NCBI GenBank assembly: GCA_032622095.1
Contig: CP136067.1
Location: 97,268,707-97,332,706 of the forward strand
Origin: Siphonodentalium dalli
Lineage: Eukaryota > Mollusca > Scaphopoda > Gadilida > Siphonodentaliidae
Reading direction: 5' to 3'
DNA: 64,000 nt
The notes below the pieces were generated by a model, which was not told the DNA's origin, ran no database searches, and was given only the letters and a program-made list of their open reading frames with translations. This document shows positions 45,905 through 57,953 of the stretch, in pieces. Within the stretch, counting starts at the first letter, position 1, and every line of letters starts with the position of its first letter. A program made the position numbers and the translations under genes.

Positions 45905-46765
45905 TATATAATAAAGCCACTTCATCTTACGTGCATGCATTAAATTTTGTCCTCAGAGACAGGGTTTGTGTTTTTAATTTTTTACTTGGGTGATATCTCG
46001 AAAAATGTTTAGGCACGTATGCTGATTTTTTACTTTTGACCCTTGTTGGGACCCACCCACCCCATCGTCCAAATTGTTTTCCGCTTTCGGCAGTTTTTTC
46101 CGACCATTTTTGGACACCCACCCCCTTTTAGCACTAAAACAGAGATTTGCGCACGGGGGTGGAAATAAAGTTTTTTTCCGGGCACATATGCCAGGGTGGG
46201 TGGGTGGTCGATAGGACCAACAAATTTTTTTTTCCGCAACTCAAAAATATTATACAAACAGTATAGCCTGTAGCCCATGCTAATGGATTGAATTTTGAAA
46301 TCCAAGATGGCTGCTGGCAGCCATGTCTTTTTTGACCGAATGACCCCCAAAATGACTCGTTCCTATTTACATGTCAATGTTAACATCCATGACTAATAGT
46401 GTGCACTGAAATTCATATACAGCTGTTTACAGTGAATTTCCCCCCGCAAATTTCTGTTTTAGTGTTAAAAGGGGGTGGGTGTCCAAAAATGGTCGGAAAA
46501 AACTGCCGAAATTGAAAAAAAAATGGACGCGGGGGTGGGTGGGTCACAACAAGGGTCGAAATTCAAAAATCAGCATACGTGCCTGCAAATATTTTCCGAC
46601 TCCCCCTGACTTGCGGGGGGGGGAATTCACTGTAAACAGCTGTATATGAATTTCTGTGCATACTATTTGTGATGGATTGTATATACCATTCTGTACTATA
46701 CTATAGTCTGGGGCATATAACAAAAATGGCCGCCATGACAGACGCCATTTTTTCTGGAGTCTGAA
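45905..46765. repeat. Dispersed repeat R, copy 2, right part, with a nested foldback
   Basis: The start (45910-45990) and end (46690-46765) match 39640-39720 and 39905-39980. In between, 45996-46158 and 46442-46601 are inverted copies (AGGCACGTATGCTGATTTTT against its complement; TTTTTGGACACCCACCCCC against its complement). 46376-46446 and 46615-46690 are a second inverted pair (TTCATATACAGCTGTTTACA). ORFs here on the minus strand (106 and 79 codons) are shadows of these arms. Confidence 0.75.
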
Positions 46766-48628
46766 AGGTAACTTTTCTAGCATCCGGAAAACAGAATCCG
46801 GCTTTTAAGTTTGTACTCTGTGACCTTTTGACCTGGTTGACCTTGATCAGATATTCACAACCACATACACCCCCGTTGTATATAGAAATGCACGCCATTT
46901 CGTTTGGTATATAACATGTCCCCACTACATGTATTTAAATGCAGTTCTTGTTGGGTCCATTTCAATCTAACTACCCTTAAACAATTGCGATCGAAAAGAA
47001 CTATGGTAACTGGGAGAAACGATTACAATTTCCATACATTACAAACATATCTCGCAGCGAATGTTTTATATGTTGTCAGGAAGAAGCCCCTGCATACATT
47101 AAGAATAAAATAAATTTTGTAAATATTTTCAACCGATATATGTCGTATTTTGACTGGACTATAACATATGGTTCAAATGGAACTACTCAATCCGGGGGTG
47201 CATGCGCATTAAGAAAATCTTAGGTGGACACACCAACTGAGACCCTATACAGCCACGTCCCTATCCATCAAAGATTTACACTGTTTAATTTTCCCCTACC
47301 ATACGTACAGTTCCGGGCCTATATTATTGAAAATATCCTACTATATACAAGGCATGTATTAGCATGAAATTAAAACACAAACAAACATACGAATACGCCC
47401 ACCCATGTGCACACACGCCCCTCCCCCGCCCACCAACACACACAACGACAAAGAAACATCTGCCATGTGAAGACCTGTCCGAAAGATAATGGTATATTCC
47501 ATATAATGGGGATATTTTACTAGCTCAAGTCCTAAAGTACGTGCCATTCTACGGATTTTCTTTCGTGCAATCGAATCCGAACTGGCGGAACCAGCTTCAC
47601 CAATGATTTAAGGAAATGTTATGCGGTCTGCATCCTATATGGACCACACCGCCATCAACAATTCATAAGTGAATAACTGACAAAATTGATAGCTTTTATA
47701 ATGAAGTATGACTTAATATATATTACATAATTATATTATAATAATTGAAAATCGATTCATCAGAATGCGTGACTGACATTGAGTGATTATCAGTACTAAT
47801 TCACCAACAAAAACAGTCAAAATGCGAAATATATAATCCGCATCTTTGACATCCCAACTCCGGTTTGGCGACATCTTATTGCAGTGTCGATCCGCGGCTT
47901 TGACCCCCATGATTATGGTGAGTACCTACACTTGATCGCGGTTAGTGATTTTTTTCTTTACGAATCGCACTGTAGGGTGGAACAACTTAAGGTTACTCGA
48001 ACATATATTTTCTATTGATACTTGCATTTTCCGCCGTTAGCGGCGGCTAATTATACCTCAAACGAACTATCTAACGTCAAAAAGTGTCCAGGATTTATGA
48101 TAAAAACGGATATGAGCCGGAATGTCCATTAAATGTAGCGGGGCGACAGCAAGCTATCATAATGAGGGAACATTACGCTTTACGAATTTATGTTTTAAAT
48201 AGTGGATAGCAACATCAACCGGGCGATAAATACATTCATCTGAGGGAGGATATGTTCATTTATCAAAAACCGCATGGTCCGGTTTCGTGATACCTTCCGG
48301 ATTGGTGATATCAGGTACACGGGTTAAACTTTGTGTATAGCATATATGGTCATGTAGTAGCATCGTTTGGTGTCATAATTAAAACGTTCAACCCTTCAAA
48401 TGAATTCGTAGAAAACACCTGTATTTGTGATTGCCACAATATAGTTGTAAACATTATATTGAAGGAACTTGTCCATATCTGAGCAACGCTCACGTGCGAA
48501 TGAATCAACTGTGACACGATAACACCAGTCGGCAGTCGCCACGTAGACACGCCCTCACTCGAGATAATTTACAGCTCCACCCTTTGATTGATTGTTTGCT
48601 AATTCTAAACCGCGATGAAGAAAAGACG
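46766..48628. other. Gene-free
   Basis: A C/A-rich low-complexity patch at 47400-47450. No supported coding region; small ORFs at 46904, minus 47359 and minus 48350 have no motifs. Confidence 0.45.
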
Positions 48629-49064
48629 GATTCGTCATCTCAAGTTTAGCCTCGGTAAAGCTGGTTTAGCTGGACCGCCGAATAAGATGGTTTAGTTGCT
48701 GGTTTAAGCTTATGAAACGCAGACAAATTATCGAAATTGACAAAAACTTATCCCCGCACGCTGTATATGTGTGAGTGCTTGTCGCTTATAAATGTCCAAT
48801 CAAAATATGGTCGTTGTCGTAATTATTGATTTTCGCAATCAATAAAACGAGGCGGTCCGCATTAGGAAAGTACGATTAATTATCTCGACGATACAGAGAC
48901 ACTACTGCTAAACCAACGGTCTGGCTGGACCAGGTTTAAACCAAAGATGACGAATGCGTCACTTAAACCTGTGTTCGCGGGTTTAAACCACGGATTTTGC
49001 TGACTCACGGCGGTTTAAACTTAGAGGTTTACGTAGACCAGGTTTAAACCGGAGATGACGAATC
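48629..49064. mobile_element. 436-bp MITE-like element
   Basis: Perfect 13-bp inverted termini: GATTCGTCATCTC at 48629-48641 and GAGATGACGAATC at 49052-49064. The second half holds several GGTTTAAACC palindromes and another AGATGACGAAT. No target duplication was found. Confidence 0.65.
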
Positions 49065-49414
49065 GGGCCATCATATTGTACCTTCTTGCCCAGATTATTC
49101 CGGCCGATACATTCAACTAAGTCCCTTAGCGACTTGAAGCTTTCGAAACCCCACTCCAAGCAAGCATCATAGTCGAAAATGTTCTATATCAAGCCTGTAT
49201 ACACCAGCTGTGTCGCTGGTATCTTAATAAAATGCCAGATATCACACAGACTTAACTAATTTCCACATCCGTAAGAGAAGACCTGTTTTGGACTGGCCTT
49301 AAATGTTTTGATAACAGAGAGTTTGACTTCGCTTATGACTACTCACTTGTCTGGCCTGTTAACAATGAACCGCTCGCGCACAGGTGATCAATGTTGTCAA
49401 TTATTGGTGCGGCC

Positions 49415-49438
49415 ATGTAAAATACATGTATTTTACAT
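49415..49438. repeat. Perfect 24-bp palindrome
   Basis: ATGTAAAATACA is followed directly by its complement TGTATTTTACAT. It lies in an otherwise featureless AT-rich stretch (49065-49632). Confidence 0.85.
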
Positions 49439-49632
49439 ACAGAGATTACATGCATCCATGTAAAACGCCAAATACACGATAATTACATAGCTTATATGCA
49501 TGTGTGTATCAACACTTAGGGGTTATCATCAAATCCTTCTATAAAGATAACAATTCATCCGATAATCCAATGAATAGTAACAAGCGGGCGCAAATTACGT
49601 TTACGTACCGGTACATGATCATATTATTGACA

Positions 49633-49975
49633 TACATTTAGCGAAAAGGCCACTTTTGTAAATGTATTTAAATCGAAAAGTGTATCGTGACAAAAACAGC
49701 CCAAAATACCCAATAACACGCTTGGCAAAAGTTAATAGGAACAATTTCTCTTCATATTGAAACCCGATGATGTATTAAGTCAATCCTGCGCGAGTCCAAA
49801 TGCGCCCAAAACATTACGCGTTCGTATTTCCAAACCCAATGACGTATCGATGGTGTTATGAGCTTGGTGTTATGAGGCGTTGCGCATTCACCGAGAAATA
49901 ACTGCAACTAGCCACGTGGGCGCCGACCAATCATAATGCTGGATTTAGTGATGACAACACTTAGTATGTAAATAT
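49633..49975. repeat. 344-bp dispersed repeat, copy 2
   Basis: Near identical to 25491-25834, same orientation. Ends TATGTAAATATATAG, just before the Cys-rich ORF. Confidence 0.85.
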
Positions 49976-50030
49976 ATAGAGATGGAGCAGGACTGTATGG
50001 AAATTCCCCCAACACTTTGCATCGGGACAT

Positions 50031-50267
50031 ATGTTATCAAGATATACTCTCAAAATATTCTGTAAACATTGTAGTGACCTACATTTGCCGTCGGTTGTGT
50101 GCGACGAAGGAAAGGATGCCCGAAATAGATGTGGGCGGTGCTTCAGTAAATTCCACAAAACATGGAAATGTGACAATGATATTGTGCACCCCCGTGTACG
50201 TGGTATCGCCAAAACCGAGGGTATCGCCAAAACCGAGAATATGGGAAAGTCATTTTCACGTATATGA
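50031..50267 (+). CDS. Small Cys-rich zinc-ribbon-like ORF, unrecognised
   Basis: A 78-codon frame from ATG at 50031; the frame is open further upstream. Six cysteines at residues 10, 13, 23, 33, 36 and 46 give C-x2-C-x9-C-x9-C-x2-C-x9-C, starting FCKHCSDLHLPSVVC and ending FHKTWKC. Two CxxC knuckles suggest zinc binding. An 18-bp tandem duplication encodes GIAKTE twice near the C-terminus. No family recognised. It directly follows a dispersed repeat, so it may belong to a transposon or be an exon. The overlapping 112-codon frame at 50017 and the minus 50230-49961 frame are taken as shadows. Confidence 0.35.
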   Translation: MLSRYTLKIFCKHCSDLHLPSVVCDEGKDARNRCGRCFSKFHKTWKCDNDIVHPRVRGIAKTEGIAKTENMGKSFSRI

Positions 50268-50559
50268 TATGGGGATATGTTTGTTTCTCATCGTAATACA
50301 GACATCGAGCATCGTATGTGTATGTCCACACGAAGCAGGGGTATTTATCCACTAGTTGTAATTTAGTTTCCCCAGATCAGACCATTAATGTTTTTTTGGC
50401 GAATTTTTTCAATGGTGTTTTTGCTTTTGCTCACTCAAATTTTCTAGAACATCCATTCACTAGTATAGTTCCTGGACTCCCACGCTTCCAAAACAAATGC
50501 CGGTATATAGTTGAATCTGTCAATGAAGCATACGATTTGACAGAATTTAAAAAATCCCT

Positions 50560-52060
50560 GTCGTTCTCAATATCCGCGCGATATGAAGGGACCACTGTCG
50601 GTCCAGAAAGATGCGAACGGCACAGATGAAGATGCGCCAAACGCCGAGTTTCTGTGCAGTAAATATGCGTATTACTTAAGGAGTTCTGATGAGTTTTCGA
50701 GTGTTTTTATGTGTATCTGAGACTGATAAATTGGACTGCGAATGTCATCTGAAATATGAATCCATAACATATTCGAAATATTGTGTGCATATATATAATG
50801 AATGTGTTTCAATTGAAATTAATTGAACATTCATCTCAGCATTCAGATTTGCGATCTCAAGAACGTGAATGAATGATAACGCGATACCTTGATCACACGC
50901 ACGTGAATGCTACCGTTTCGCATGCATGCAGCTAATCAGTTATTCGTTTAGTATTAACATGCTTGGAGTTTGTATATAGACCACACATGCCAGACGACAC
51001 GCTACGGCGTATCAACGATTTGTCATAATCATGTTTATTTTACAGACTTTAAATTATGACTCGTTCCCACTCGAGTAGACCGTTACGCGACAATGAAACC
51101 GAATCATCTTATTGGATATACATATATATATCGTATTGCTCCAAATTATGCAATTCTGGCTTTTTTGAGAGTCATCAGATAAAATTGTAACGGTTCTATG
51201 TTAACACACTAAACATCCGAACATATATGTACACACACAACAAAGTTACTGCTATTTATAATAAACACTTCACTGTGGAACATGTGTATACTGCCATGAT
51301 TTTTATGTGCACATGTAAATTGCACTATAGTTTATAACTTTTCTAATTTAGCCCTAGGACCACATATTTAGTGGGCATACTATTTACACAAGACTTCATT
51401 ATGTGATCGTATAGGTTGCATATACTGTATATTGATATGTATGTTTAACCGAAATGAATCTTATCTCCGTCCTGAGTTTGGTTTATGGTTCTAACCAAAA
51501 TTGTTATGGATGTTCAGCGTCAAGTCGCATCTGACTTTCCCTAACGATTCGTCTATGGGCACAATTTCCAATGGCGCATCTGATTCAGACATGGTATGTC
51601 ATAATACTAAATTCGAGATGCCACAAAATATCCGCGCAACACACAAGGGACCGGACGAATTGACTGATTAAGGGATCAATTATAATTTTATTATGATTTT
51701 ATGCGGACTGGCTGTTTTTGCTTTGTTCACAGACAGAGATAATTGTTGTGATTATAGCTCCACTCGTGCAAACTTTCACGAGGCCCGATGATGAGTATAA
51801 TGTGTCATTCATCATAAATTTATTTGTCTTCGGGGAGAGTACTTGTTTTGTTGGGGCGGAGTCTTAACCTCTGTCAAACCATTCAACAGAGAAAAATGGA
51901 CACCATAGCACATGATGGCGGTCAGACGAGCAATTTCCAATGATAATTCTTATACAAAACATCACAGGAAAAAAGATAAATATTTATACGTGCTCTATCC
52001 GCGAACATACTAGGCTACATCCGAAGACCACAATGTTCTGTCTTTTAGTCGGATAATTCA
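50560..52060. repeat. Dispersed repeat R, copy 3
   Basis: 50560-50990 matches 41750-42170. 51990-52050 (GGCTACATCCGAAG, AATGTTCT) resembles 39795-39840. The 103-codon frame at 50318-50629 ends within the repeat and has no recognisable motif. Confidence 0.6.
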
Positions 52061-52120
52061 TCCACTCGGTTATAGGGATGTGACAGTGGTGTGTTGGTGT
52101 AACATAACACTTCCCCAGAT

Positions 52121-52128
52121 AGATATAT

Positions 52129-52178
<50 letters not shown>

Positions 52179-52180
52179 AG

Positions 52181-52222
<42 letters not shown>
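52121..52222. repeat. (TA)n microsatellite, interrupted
   Basis: Two long AT runs separated by GTATAGCT. The 122-codon minus ORF across it is a repeat artefact. Confidence 0.95.
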
Positions 52223-52229
<7 letters not shown>

Positions 52230-52761
52230 TGGTTCATTTATATCCACATCCAAATGCATAATTTCAACAAATCCATATATCAATATTATATTGTTGTTTG
52301 TAAATGTGTAAATAATGGCTGTAAATATAAAACGATCAGCTGAAAAGCCCACCCATCAGTTACGAGTAATACTAATTTGACCACTCTAAAACATATCGAT
52401 CGGGCATGCCCCTTTTAAGACATAAAGGAATAAAGCTACGTGTATCACAGTTAAAACTCAAACGTATGTACACGTGCATACTTAATGCATACTTTGTTGT
52501 AACATTGTCCAGCTACTTGATAACTCAGTTTTTGTTTAACAGGCGCATACGTACATCACGACAATATACCAGTAATATCCACAGCTAGTTAGACATCTTC
52601 AGGAAAATAGCAGATCCCGTAGTAACTGCTCGATTACTTGGCGACAGCATTATCCTATAGTCGCACATCTTTCGATGAAATTTTGTATTTTATAACATGA
52701 TGCATCAAACTGGGTATTGTATACGACACTTAATATCCATACCAGTGAGTCAGCCAAAGAT

Positions 52762-53820
52762 TGGATTGGATTGGATTGTTTATTTGCACAAATTAAATAC
52801 ATAATACATAAACATAATAATATATCCTGAAAATTTGCACAGGAGCGGCATGGTCAATACAGGCCGTCTTCCTGTCGCCCCTTATACACAATATAGAATA
52901 AGTAGATGGCGATCATATTGTCGTGTGACAATCGAGATGTTGCATGAAGATTAGCTATGGTTGAGAAAATTTGTTACACTTGTGTTTTATTTATCCATTT
53001 TGTTCGGGCAGCTATGATTAAATGTTTGTCTATACAATGATGTGTCCATGGATTTGTGCCCATAAATTGTGAGTAATCCAGGGTTACGGCACATGACTAG
53101 GACACGTCTCTTAAGCGCAATTATACATACTACATGTATACTTATTGTTCCAATTACTTCCTACAATCTCGGCATTCCGCGTTGTCACAATTCACTAAGT
53201 TACTATAGTGTGATTGCACATCTATACGTATGGAAGATATAAAGATGGTTCTGCTAACTGCAAATTTGTGTTCCACACCCACGGGAATGAGTATCTTGGT
53301 AGAATTTGGGAGAAATTCGTCCTTGGAATTGTAGTAACCAAGTTGCCGGACTGCCGTGTGATTGACATAGGGGTATTCTTAAATAAACTTTCGAAAGGTG
53401 GCGGTTTTTTTTGTTTTTTCAATAGTACATGAACAATGCGTTTTGAAGATGATACAGGTCATGGAATTTAAGAAGTTTAAAATTTTTAAACAATGGCTCT
53501 GTATGACTGCGATATCTTTTATCGCATAAGATCCGGACTGCTTTTTTCTGTAGCCGAAACAGAGACCCTGATGCTGAATCGTGTCCCCAGATTATTATTC
53601 CGTACAGGAGATGACTGTGAATTAAGGAGAAATAAGAGTTTTTAGAGCGTTTTTTTGGCGAAATCGTTTGGCTTTACCAAGACAGTATATTGCGTGTGAT
53701 ATTTTTCTGGTTAACATTGATATGTGTTATTTGAAAGTAAGATTTTCGTCAATGATTATGCCATAGAATGTTCCGTCCATAGATCGGATGGGATGTTGGT
53801 ATTTATCCAATTTTATATAC
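52762..53820 (-). mobile_element. LINE 3' part (RT C-terminus, 3' UTR and tail)
   Basis: On the minus strand, from 53820: KLDKYQHPIRSMDGTFYG followed by IIIDENLTFK, the end of a CR1/L2-like RT, then a decayed thumb and tail region (MSITRQSGNLVTTIPRTNF at 53360-53300 in frame 53422-53222). The 3' UTR ends in an (AATCC)n tail at 52762-52781. The 5' continuation is at 57955-59890, beyond a 4.1 kb segment. Confidence 0.78.
53762..53819. repeat. 58-bp LINE segment duplicated, left copy
   Basis: CATAGAATGTTCCGTCCATA to CCAATTTTATATA; recurs with one difference at 57954-58011. The pair brackets the 4.1 kb interruption of the LINE. Confidence 0.9.
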
Positions 53821-53830
53821 AAAATTTAAG

Positions 53831-54273
53831 TGTATAATATCTAAGAATGCAACTGGTTTCCAACAGGACACTCGTATATATACTGACTCTCATTCTAACA
53901 TAATGTGTACCACTTAACTATTTAATCATGCTTTCTACACGGTATGACACCATGACATCCCTGAATTCGCCTGCCTGCCTACATATTAGATGTATAATAT
54001 CTAAGTATGCAACTCTTTTCCAATAGGAAACGTGTATATATGCTGATTCTCATTCTTACCTAATGTGGACCACTTAACTATTTAATCATGCTTTCTACAC
54101 GGTATGACACCATGACATCCCATAAATTGGATGCCTGCCTACATATTAGATGTATAATATCTAAGTATGCAACTCTTTTCCAATAGGAAACGTGTGTATA
54201 TACTGACTCTCATTCTTACCGAATGTGTACTACTTAAGTATTTAATCTTGCTTTCTACACGTTATGACACCAA
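53831..54273. repeat. 160-bp tandem repeat, about 2.8 copies
   Basis: TGTATAATATCTAAG recurs at 53831, 53991 and 54151, an exact 160-bp period. Each unit ends near CTACACGGTATGACACCATG. Confidence 0.93.
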
Positions 54274-54324
54274 ATATAAGCACATCAAAACGCTTATGTG
54301 AAGAACTTTAGCATATACACAAAT

Positions 54325-54870
54325 GCATACTAAATTTTAGATACAGAGATGATGACATTCTTATCCGGAATGCTGCGCGCCAAGAGGTGCTAGACTTCGT
54401 CTCATTGGCAAGCAATGCCCATGACCTATTGAAATTCAGTTATGAAATTGAGGGAAATGAAGGCAGTTTACTGAATCTTGATATATGTAAAGGTCCGACG
54501 TCTACGAATACTGAGATACTTGACATGAAATGTCACACGACTGAATCATTCCAGTATATACATAGGAAGTCTAACCACCCTTCCAGCTGTTTCATATCAT
54601 TTCTCACAGGAGAATTCACTCGATACCCACGTAACTCATCTACTGAAACGGAATTTATGAACCGTTGTTCTGGGTATCAACAAAAGCTAAAAAACAGGAT
54701 ATAACCCGAAAGAAATATCGGCGTCCCTGCAGACATTGACACTCAATGACCGACGTGCTAATTTAACCAAGAAGCACCTGCTAAATGCCACTGATAAATC
54801 ATATATTTTTGCACACGATACCAAACTGGTGCATCATAATATAAGACGTGTTACAATATAACTGGAACAT
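54325..54870 (+). pseudogene. Penelope-like reverse transcriptase fragment
   Basis: Begins FRYRDDDILIRNAARQEV, where YRDD is the RT catalytic box in the form used by Penelope-like elements. It continues LLNLDICKG, then TTESFQYIHRKSNHPSSC and a GEFTRYPRNSS block (all in 54387-54704). After a stop, GYNPKEISASLQTLTLND carries on in another frame. Fingers and N-terminal palm (upstream) and the GIY-YIG endonuclease (expected downstream) are not seen. Dead fragment. Confidence 0.7.
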
Positions 54871-55557
54871 TGTTTAAACAATTCATTCATGAGAGCTACG
54901 AACAATGTCCTAATTATATGCACACACGTGCAGTGAATAATTTACTCATTGAAAATGGAAACAAATGGAAAGTCTCGGTCAAAGATCGGACGTGATGTTC
55001 GTAGTTATCCATCCTTAAATTAAAAATTCCCCTACATGGGAATCAAAGACCCGCTAAGGGACTAAAATTTTAATTCCTGTACTTTGACGATATGTGACTG
55101 CCAGAACGCTTGAAATATTGGCTTATAATTATACCCACTTCATTTTCTATAGTAAATAGCCGTTGAGTTTATCAAAGCTAATGTAATTATATCGGATAAT
55201 TACATTAGGTCGAGATTTTATCAGTGCAACAAAAACGACCCAAAAGTACTTGCGCGCAATGATATTTGTAGTCCGTTGCATAGTAACTAAGGACGCTATT
55301 TTGTTCGCACTCGCTTCGCAGTACACATTTTTTTTCACGAACGCTATGAAAGCTAATAAAAGAATAATAAATAACTATCCAAATAAAGACAATGCCCCAA
55401 TATAATAAACATTCCCAAGCTGTTTACAGAGTGTAAATTTGGTCGTATTTGCGACGTTTCGTTACGAAATGCATGACTAAACATACACAACTTTTTAGTT
55501 TTCGTTTCATTTATAATTTTATTTACATTTTCCCAGCAGGCACCACTTGTCATTTTG

Positions 55558-55703
55558 TAAGACCACAGGAGTGTGGAACTTGATTAATAATTGCATTAAT
55601 TAGCCTAATTACCATTTTTTTGGCCATAATGATGGGCCAAAAAAAATGCTAATTAGCATAATTGAGGCAGTTATTGATCAAGTTCCAAGTTCCTGTGGTA
55701 AGA
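55558..55703. repeat. Foldback hairpin, about 68-bp arms
   Basis: ACCACAGGA and TGGAACTTGAT in the left arm (55559-55626) and GGGCCAAAAAAA, ATCAAGTTCCA, TCCTGTGGT in the right (55634-55703) are inverted copies. The 8-bp loop is unlike the GAA-loop hairpins. Confidence 0.85.
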
Positions 55704-55789
55704 GTATTAAATTTAGTGGTTATATATTGTGGGCACTACAATTTATATTATAGGATGAAATTTTTAATTACTGTTTACAGATGTCCCCA

Positions 55790-56610
55790 AACATTGTACC
55801 AGTCCCGTGAGGAAATTGCAACATATTTTTTCGCTTCGTCTCAGTGTAACGATATGTTACAAAGCGTTTCATGATTTCTGAGATTCCACAGAGACTGGCC
55901 CTACAAACTGAAACTTACAGTCCCCGTAAAAAAAATGCAGCATTCAATGTTTCTTCACCTCCTTTTATTGTAGCGATATGTTGCAAAGTGTTATGAGGCG
56001 TTACCGGTACATTTTACAAATGATATTAAGTCCCCCCCCCCCCCCAAAAAAAACCGCAGCATATTATTAAAACTCATCTCAATGCAGCGATATATTACAA
56101 AGTGTTATACGAATCGTTATATGATTTCAGAGATCCACAGTGACCGCTCGTAGACAGAACTGTGTTACAAATGATACAAAGTCCCTGTGAGAAAACTGCT
56201 GTATATTTTTTCAACTCGTCTGAGTGTAGCAATAAATTGTTACGAAGCATTACGTTACATGTGCAACAGAACGAGAGAGAGAGAGAGAGTGAGAGAGAAG
56301 TGTGGGAGTCGCACCGAAAGTTGGTAGCACCCGGAATCCCAAGCCGGTCACACATCCATGGAATAACCGCGCCCGACGTTGCTTAACTTTGGTTAGCACA
56401 CAAAGCGTGTAACGACCGTGACCTATCTATCAGAGAAGTCATCGGCCTTCTATATTTACAACGCGACCGCTATACACATGATTTCTGAGATCCACAGAGA
56501 CCACTCGTTGATTGGTGTTACAAATAATGTAACGTCCCTGTGGGAAAACCGCAGTATATTTCTTCTACTCGTCTCAGTGTACCGATATGTTAAAAAGTGT
56601 TACAAAGGTT
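55790..56610. repeat. Degenerate tandem repeat, about 110-170 bp unit
   Basis: Phrases such as AGTCCCTGTGAGAAAACTGC, TATATTTTTTC, CGTCTCAGTGTAGCGATATG and TTACAAAGTGTTA recur around 55800, 55918, 56028, 56179 and 56531. A (GA)n run lies at 56273-56297. A C-run at 56029-56045 interrupts one unit. Confidence 0.75.
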
Positions 56611-57177
56611 TACGTGTCTGAATTATCTGGACACAAGCGATTTAATAATCACTTTAAATTTGACCAAATAAATTAGTTTTGGAAAAATAAATCATCTTAA
56701 AATTCCTTAAATGCCATGATGATTTAATTCTTCTGAAAACTTGTTTCTCGGTAAAATCACAATGACCTGATGACAAAAAATGACTGCGAAAAATCGAAAA
56801 TTTAAAAGTATTTGGCTCACTGCCGATAGATAGGAGGATTCCTGTAAGAAAATTCTCACTAAACTTTTTGATTATCGCATGTTCATGATTCCCAGTTGAC
56901 ATGGAGACTAACTGTATATTTTCCTCTTCCAAAATTCTGCTAATAATGTTTAATTTTGATCAAAAGTTTATTAATGTTTTGTTTCGTCCCTGACATACGT
57001 TCGGGAAAAACCCACTCGATCTGCAGATCGATCGATATTATTCGGACGGGAATGCAGCGAGTTGTTTTCGGCTCAAGTCTTGTCTGTTATTTGAGAACAT
57101 ATAGTTCCTTGTTTCAATCGTATTTTAAGGGCGAATATGTCTTTAAAATCAATATTTAACAATCGATGGCATAATTA

Positions 57178-57332
57178 TAAGGAATAATCTCGGTTTCCTA
57201 ATGTAATTACACAGTCTAACGGCATATGCTGAATCACAAACTCTTATAAATCGCTTCGCGATTTATAGGTTTGTGATTCCGCATATGCCTTTAGACTGTG
57301 TAATTACATTAGGAAACCGAGATTATTCCTTA
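57178..57332. repeat. Palindromic hairpin with GCGAAGC apex
   Basis: Arms of about 76 bp. The outer 40 bp (TAAGGAATAATCTCGG to ACACAGTCTA) is perfectly inverted. The apex reads GCTTCGC on the plus strand (57252-57258), GCGAAGC on the minus. Confidence 0.93.
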
Positions 57333-57953
57333 ATTAACGACACACAGACTGTTGAAACGCAGATTACTCAATACAGATATCTCTTACAACATTTGTTAAT
57401 GAGATTACAACAATCTGGACTAATTGATCAAAAAGGAAAGTGTGAACTGCCTTGATATGTTACTTGACAGGTCTAAGCTGGCGCACATGTAAACTGAATG
57501 CTACCACGCTATTACGAAGTGGCTATGTCAATCACACTTAACGAACCAATGAAACTACGTGTTTGTTATACTGCCGTATTACACAAAGAACAGTGGGCTG
57601 ACCCGAGCACGTGTTATATTGACCAGCGATATTCGTAACAAATTACTATTAAGTGCGGACCACACAACATCACTCTGGGATAACTTGCACATAATGTTGC
57701 TTCCGATTATTGCTATTTCACAACGAATGAACTACTATGAACAACATGCGAAGCCTACTTAAAGGCAATCGCTCAACTCAGCTGTCCTGAGACAGACTAT
57801 ATCTACCACGCACACATACATATATGTGTCGATCCCTCAGTTACTTTGAGGAATCTTACTTCCGCTCTCTCCTGATGAGACCTTGCGGGTTCACCAATTT
57901 CTAAATTGGATGACAAAATAGGTCGAAACACTAATAGGCAGTGTAGAGTGCTA

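Noticed and set aside
46030-46350. 106-codon minus ORF with Gly, Lys and Pro clusters
   Set aside because: It is generated by one arm of the foldback; the matching arm gives related peptides in another frame.
51984-52352. 122-codon minus-strand ORF with Tyr-Ile repeats
   Set aside because: Also a translation of an AT microsatellite.
54325-55140. Complete Penelope-like element
   Set aside because: No N-terminal RT part or GIY-YIG domain could be found; only a palm-to-thumb fragment is present.
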